The notes under the pieces are model-generated. The model worked only from the letters and a program-made list of their open reading frames with translations, ran no database searches and was not told the DNA's origin. A stretch of 16,147 nucleotides of DNA from JANXVY01 sp040080145 (GTDB taxonomy: Bacteria > Pseudomonadota > Alphaproteobacteria > Rhizobiales > Hyphomicrobiaceae): positions 1 to 16,147 of the forward strand of contig JBEBJA010000154.1 of the NCBI GenBank assembly GCA_040080145.1, given 5' to 3'. The translations under genes and the position numbers were made by a program. Each line of letters opens with the position of its first letter. The stretch's first letter is position 1. Shown here one piece after another: positions 13,957 through 16,147 of the stretch.

Positions 13957-14838
13957 ATGGTCACATCCCCCGCACACCAAGATCGCCCAACTCTCGACCG
14001 CGCATTCCTCCGCCCCATCGCCCATCGCGGCCTGCATGACGCTGCTGCGGGTAGAATCGAAAACACCGCCCCAGCCTTCGAAGCCGCGCTTGCCTGCAGC
14101 TACGGCATCGAATGCGATCTCCGCCCCCTCGCCGATGGCACTCCCATCGTCTTCCACGACGAAACCCTCACTCGCCTCATCGACGACCCAGCCATGGCCT
14201 GCCCCCACTTTTCCCCTCCCCCTTGCGGGGAGGGGTCGGGGGTAGGGGTCGACGCTAACGTCGACACCGAAACCCTCGTCAGCTCCCTCACACCCGCAGA
14301 CCTTACCCTTCTGCACTACGGCGGCACCACGACCCCCATCCTCACCTTCGAAGGCCTCCTCACCCTCGTAGCAGGAGCCGTCCCCCTCTTCGTCGAAATC
14401 AAAAGCGAATGGACCCCGCCCGACCCAGCCTTCCTCGCCAGAATCGCAACCCTCGCCACCGCCTATCGCGGCCCCATCGCCCTGATGTCCTTCGACCCAG
14501 CCGTCATTGCCGCGTTACACACCCTCGCCCCAACCATCCCGCGCGGGCTCGTCTCCGGCTCCTACCACTCGACGTCAGGCGACCACTGGTGGGCAAATAA
14601 ACTTACCCCCGCCCGCGCCGCCCACCTGCGCGACCTCAAAGATTTCGATGCCCTCGCCTGCTCCTTCGCCGCCTACGAATGCGCAAGCCTCCCCACCCCC
14701 GCAACGCAAGCTCTGCGCGCACGCGGCATCCCAATCTTCACCTGGACCGTCCGCACCCCCGCCGACCACGCCCACGCCACCCTCCACGCCGACGCCCCAA
14801 TCTTCGAGGGATTCCTTCCCCCTCTCCCCGCGTCCTGA
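13957..14838 (+). CDS. Glycerophosphodiester phosphodiesterase (GDPD)
   Basis: A 293-residue TIM-barrel enzyme of the GDPD family, which splits glycerophosphodiesters from phospholipid turnover into glycerol-3-phosphate and an alcohol. Catalytic and metal residues are visible: HRG at 23-25, E35-N36, E52 and D54 in IECDLRP, and H67-D68 in VFHDETLTRL. VEIKSEW and FTWTVRTPADH follow, and FEGF closes the barrel. There is no signal peptide, so it is probably cytoplasmic. AGGA at 13946-13949 supports ATG 13957. The odd feature is residues 82-100 or so (including SPPPCGEGSGVGVD), which are the in-frame translation of a GC-rich palindrome sitting between the HDETL strand and the next helix, where relatives have a short loop. 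The last residues, PPLPAS, and the stop also lie in such a repeat. Confidence 0.9.
   Translation: MVTSPAHQDRPTLDRAFLRPIAHRGLHDAAAGRIENTAPAFEAALACSYGIECDLRPLADGTPIVFHDETLTRLIDDPAMACPHFSPPPCGEGSGVGVDANVDTETLVSSLTPADLTLLHYGGTTTPILTFEGLLTLVAGAVPLFVEIKSEWTPPDPAFLARIATLATAYRGPIALMSFDPAVIAALHTLAPTIPRGLVSGSYHSTSGDHWWANKLTPARAAHLRDLKDFDALACSFAAYECASLPTPATQALRARGIPIFTWTVRTPADHAHATLHADAPIFEGFLPPLPAS
14205..14253. repeat. GC-rich palindrome inside the GDPD coding sequence
   Basis: CCCCTCCCC (14213-14221), a 5-base loop and GGGGAGGGG (14227-14235) form a perfect 9-bp stem, followed by TCGGGGGTAGGGG. This is an intergenic-type repeat, here read in frame without a stop. Confidence 0.75.
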
Positions 14839-14876
14839 CGGGCGAGGGTCGGTTGCCTGCCCCCGCGAAGGTGCAT
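14813..14876. repeat. GC-rich repeat overlapping the GDPD stop codon
   Basis: CCCTCTCCCCG at 14820-14830 pairs imperfectly with CGGGCGAGGG near 14838-14847, with the GDPD stop TGA (14836-14838) at the loop. CTGCCCCCGCGAAGG follows at 14859, which resembles the third hairpin of the 204-304 cluster but has lost its second arm. Confidence 0.6.
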
Positions 14877-14963
14877 GCGCGTTGACATAGCTGGCTTCGG
14901 GATTGATACCAAACTGCGGTCCCAAAAGAATGGAGGGTTCGGGAGGTTCACCTGCCGAGCGGG

Positions 14964-16019
14964 TCAGGGCGGCAGCGCGAGCGCGTCAGCGCTTAACGCA
15001 TCCTCATACCGATGCACGCCCCCAGCCGGATCCGTCACCCAATACCCGCCATCATCGACGGCCACCACATTCCCCTCCCCAATCGGCACCTTGCCATAGG
15101 CGCCCGGAATATCGAGCACATACGTTGGCTGAGCAATCCCCGACAAACGCCCGCGCAACGCGCGCATGATCGCCTGACCGCGCGCAATCGTGGTGCGAAA
15201 GTGCGCCGTCCCCGTTGCGAGATCGCCGTGATGCAAATAATACGGCGTCACCCGCGCCTCGACGAACGCCCGCATCAACGCCTCCAGCGTCCCAACATCG
15301 TCGTTCACGCCCGCCAGCAAAACCGTCTGACTGACGAGCACAATCCCACCATCCACTAACCGCCCCAATGCCGCCCGCGCCGCGCCGGTCAACTCACGCG
15401 CATGATTGGCATGCACCCCAACGTACACCGCCTTGCCCGCCACCTTCAGCGCCGCAACCATCTCGTCCGTTACACGCTCCGGCGCGACGACCGGCACCCG
15501 CGTATGCCAACGGATCACCTTCACATGCTCGATCGCCCCCAGCGCCGCGCCGATCTCCGCAATCCGCCGCGGCGACAAAATCAGCGGATCGCCGCCCGTG
15601 ATGATCACTTCCCAAACCTCGGCGTGCTCCCGGACATACCCAATCGCCGCCGCAATCTCGTCAGCGCCCAGCGTCGTTCCGGCCCCAGGCCCAACCATCT
15701 CGCGCCGGAAGCAGAACCGGCAATACACCGGACACACACCCGACACCTTGAACAACACCCGGTCGGGGTAGCGATGCACCAGCCCCGGCACCACCGTCTT
15801 GTCATGATCCCCAATCGGGTCCGCCATCTCGGCTGGATGCACATCCAATTCGCGCGGATCGGGAATGAACTGCCGCCCAATCGGATCGCTCGCCTCGCCA
15901 ATCAACGCAGCCATCGCCGGCGTCACCGCCACCGCATACCGCGCCGCCACAGCGCCAAGCTCATCGGCGCGCTCCCGCGCAACCAACCCCGCCTCCAGCA
16001 ACTGCGCGATAGAATTCAT
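14964..16019 (-). CDS. EpmB/KamA-type radical SAM lysine 2,3-aminomutase family protein
   Basis: A 351-residue radical SAM protein. The CxxxCxxC cluster motif is VCPVYCRFCFRRE (C96, C100, C103), binding the iron-sulfur cluster that cleaves S-adenosylmethionine. ITGGDPL and HTRVPVV follow, then QPTYVLDIPGAYGKVPIG, with the lysine that in this family carries pyridoxal phosphate. The length is close to E. coli EpmB and shorter than clostridial KamA, which has an extra C-terminal region. EpmB turns (S)-alpha-lysine into (R)-beta-lysine for modification of elongation factor P by EpmA. Neither epmA nor efp is within the window, so that role is inferred; they could lie just beyond 16147. ATG 16019 is preferred over TTG 16022. 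The gene is convergent with GDPD. Confidence 0.85.
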   Translation of the reverse strand: MNSIAQLLEAGLVARERADELGAVAARYAVAVTPAMAALIGEASDPIGRQFIPDPRELDVHPAEMADPIGDHDKTVVPGLVHRYPDRVLFKVSGVCPVYCRFCFRREMVGPGAGTTLGADEIAAAIGYVREHAEVWEVIITGGDPLILSPRRIAEIGAALGAIEHVKVIRWHTRVPVVAPERVTDEMVAALKVAGKAVYVGVHANHARELTGAARAALGRLVDGGIVLVSQTVLLAGVNDDVGTLEALMRAFVEARVTPYYLHHGDLATGTAHFRTTIARGQAIMRALRGRLSGIAQPTYVLDIPGAYGKVPIGEGNVVAVDDGGYWVTDPAGGVHRYEDALSADALALPP

Positions 16020-16032
16020 CAACCCACCAATT

Positions 16033-16053
16033 TTTCGTCATGGCCGCGAAGGC
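16033..16053. repeat. Truncated copy of the CGTCAT/GAAG palindromic repeat (copy C)
   Basis: TTTCGTCATGGCCGCGAAGG matches copy A through the loop, then diverges (CGCATAGG) so that the second arm is largely lost. It starts 13 bases upstream of the aminomutase start codon. Confidence 0.65.
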
Positions 16054-16080
16054 GCATAGGCGCTAACATAGCGAAACGGT

Positions 16081-16121
16081 GGCCCCCTCTCCCCCTGGGG
16101 AGAGGGTTGGGGTGAGGGGGC
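16081..16121. repeat. GC-rich palindrome at the right edge
   Basis: CCCTCTCC (16085-16092) and GGAGAGGG (16099-16106) form a perfect 8-bp stem, followed by TTGGGGTGAGGGGGC, which can compete for the same left arm. It is the same CCCTCTCCCC family as at 204-275. Confidence 0.7.
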
Positions 16122-16147
16122 ACTTCTGCAAAGCCAGCCGAGTGAAG

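Noticed and set aside
1..16147. Search for a new defence, mobile or biosynthetic system
   Set aside because: All sizeable genes belong to recognisable housekeeping or conserved families, and no cluster of unknown genes, recombinase, reverse transcriptase, nuclease or CRISPR array is present.

Overview
The window reads as ordinary chromosome of an alphaproteobacterium. The grounds are a DivK-PleD cell-cycle pair, an EipB (DUF1849) envelope protein, DUF3572, DUF983, a GluRS of the alphaproteobacterial type, and an alphaproteobacterial-type rpmG promoter. GC is high, with strong C/G preference at third codon positions in most genes. Dispersed GC-rich palindromes of the kind common in this class fill many gaps. 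I cannot name the genus.

Layout, left to right. Bases 1-99 are the tail of an acyl-CoA dehydrogenase. A roughly 730-base gap follows: palindromic repeats on its left, nothing recognisable in the middle, and a probable gltX terminator on its right. gltX (minus) is divergent from a small conserved gene of unknown function (plus). Next comes an exported Ala/Lys/Pro-rich protein with two Cys-bounded modules, closed by a clear terminator. dusA (minus) is divergent from a CitMHS/NhaD-type membrane transporter that is less GC-rich than its neighbours.

Bases 6418-10884 look like a conserved alphaproteobacterial block: DUF983 and NUDIX hydrolase (plus), rpmG (plus, with its own promoter), a roughly 630-base gap with several hairpins, pleD and divK (minus, one operon), and divergent DUF3572. 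DivK and PleD act in one pathway: DivK is the single-domain regulator that relays polarity and cell-cycle signals, and PleD is the diguanylate cyclase that makes c-di-GMP.

The right third holds a Mak-like ROK sugar kinase (plus), a gap with a decayed antitoxin fragment, eipB (minus), then RidA and a glycerophosphodiester phosphodiesterase (plus). A convergent EpmB/KamA-type radical SAM aminomutase (minus) follows, and more palindromic repeats close the window.

I found no tRNA, rRNA, CRISPR, intact insertion sequence or phage gene, and no convincing new defence or biosynthetic system. The most interesting signals are small. A palindromic repeat sits in frame inside the phosphodiesterase gene, and a second copy supplies its stop codon. 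A hairpin repeat family shows stem changes that preserve pairing. There is an antitoxin relic, and a run of strong hairpins downstream of rpmG.
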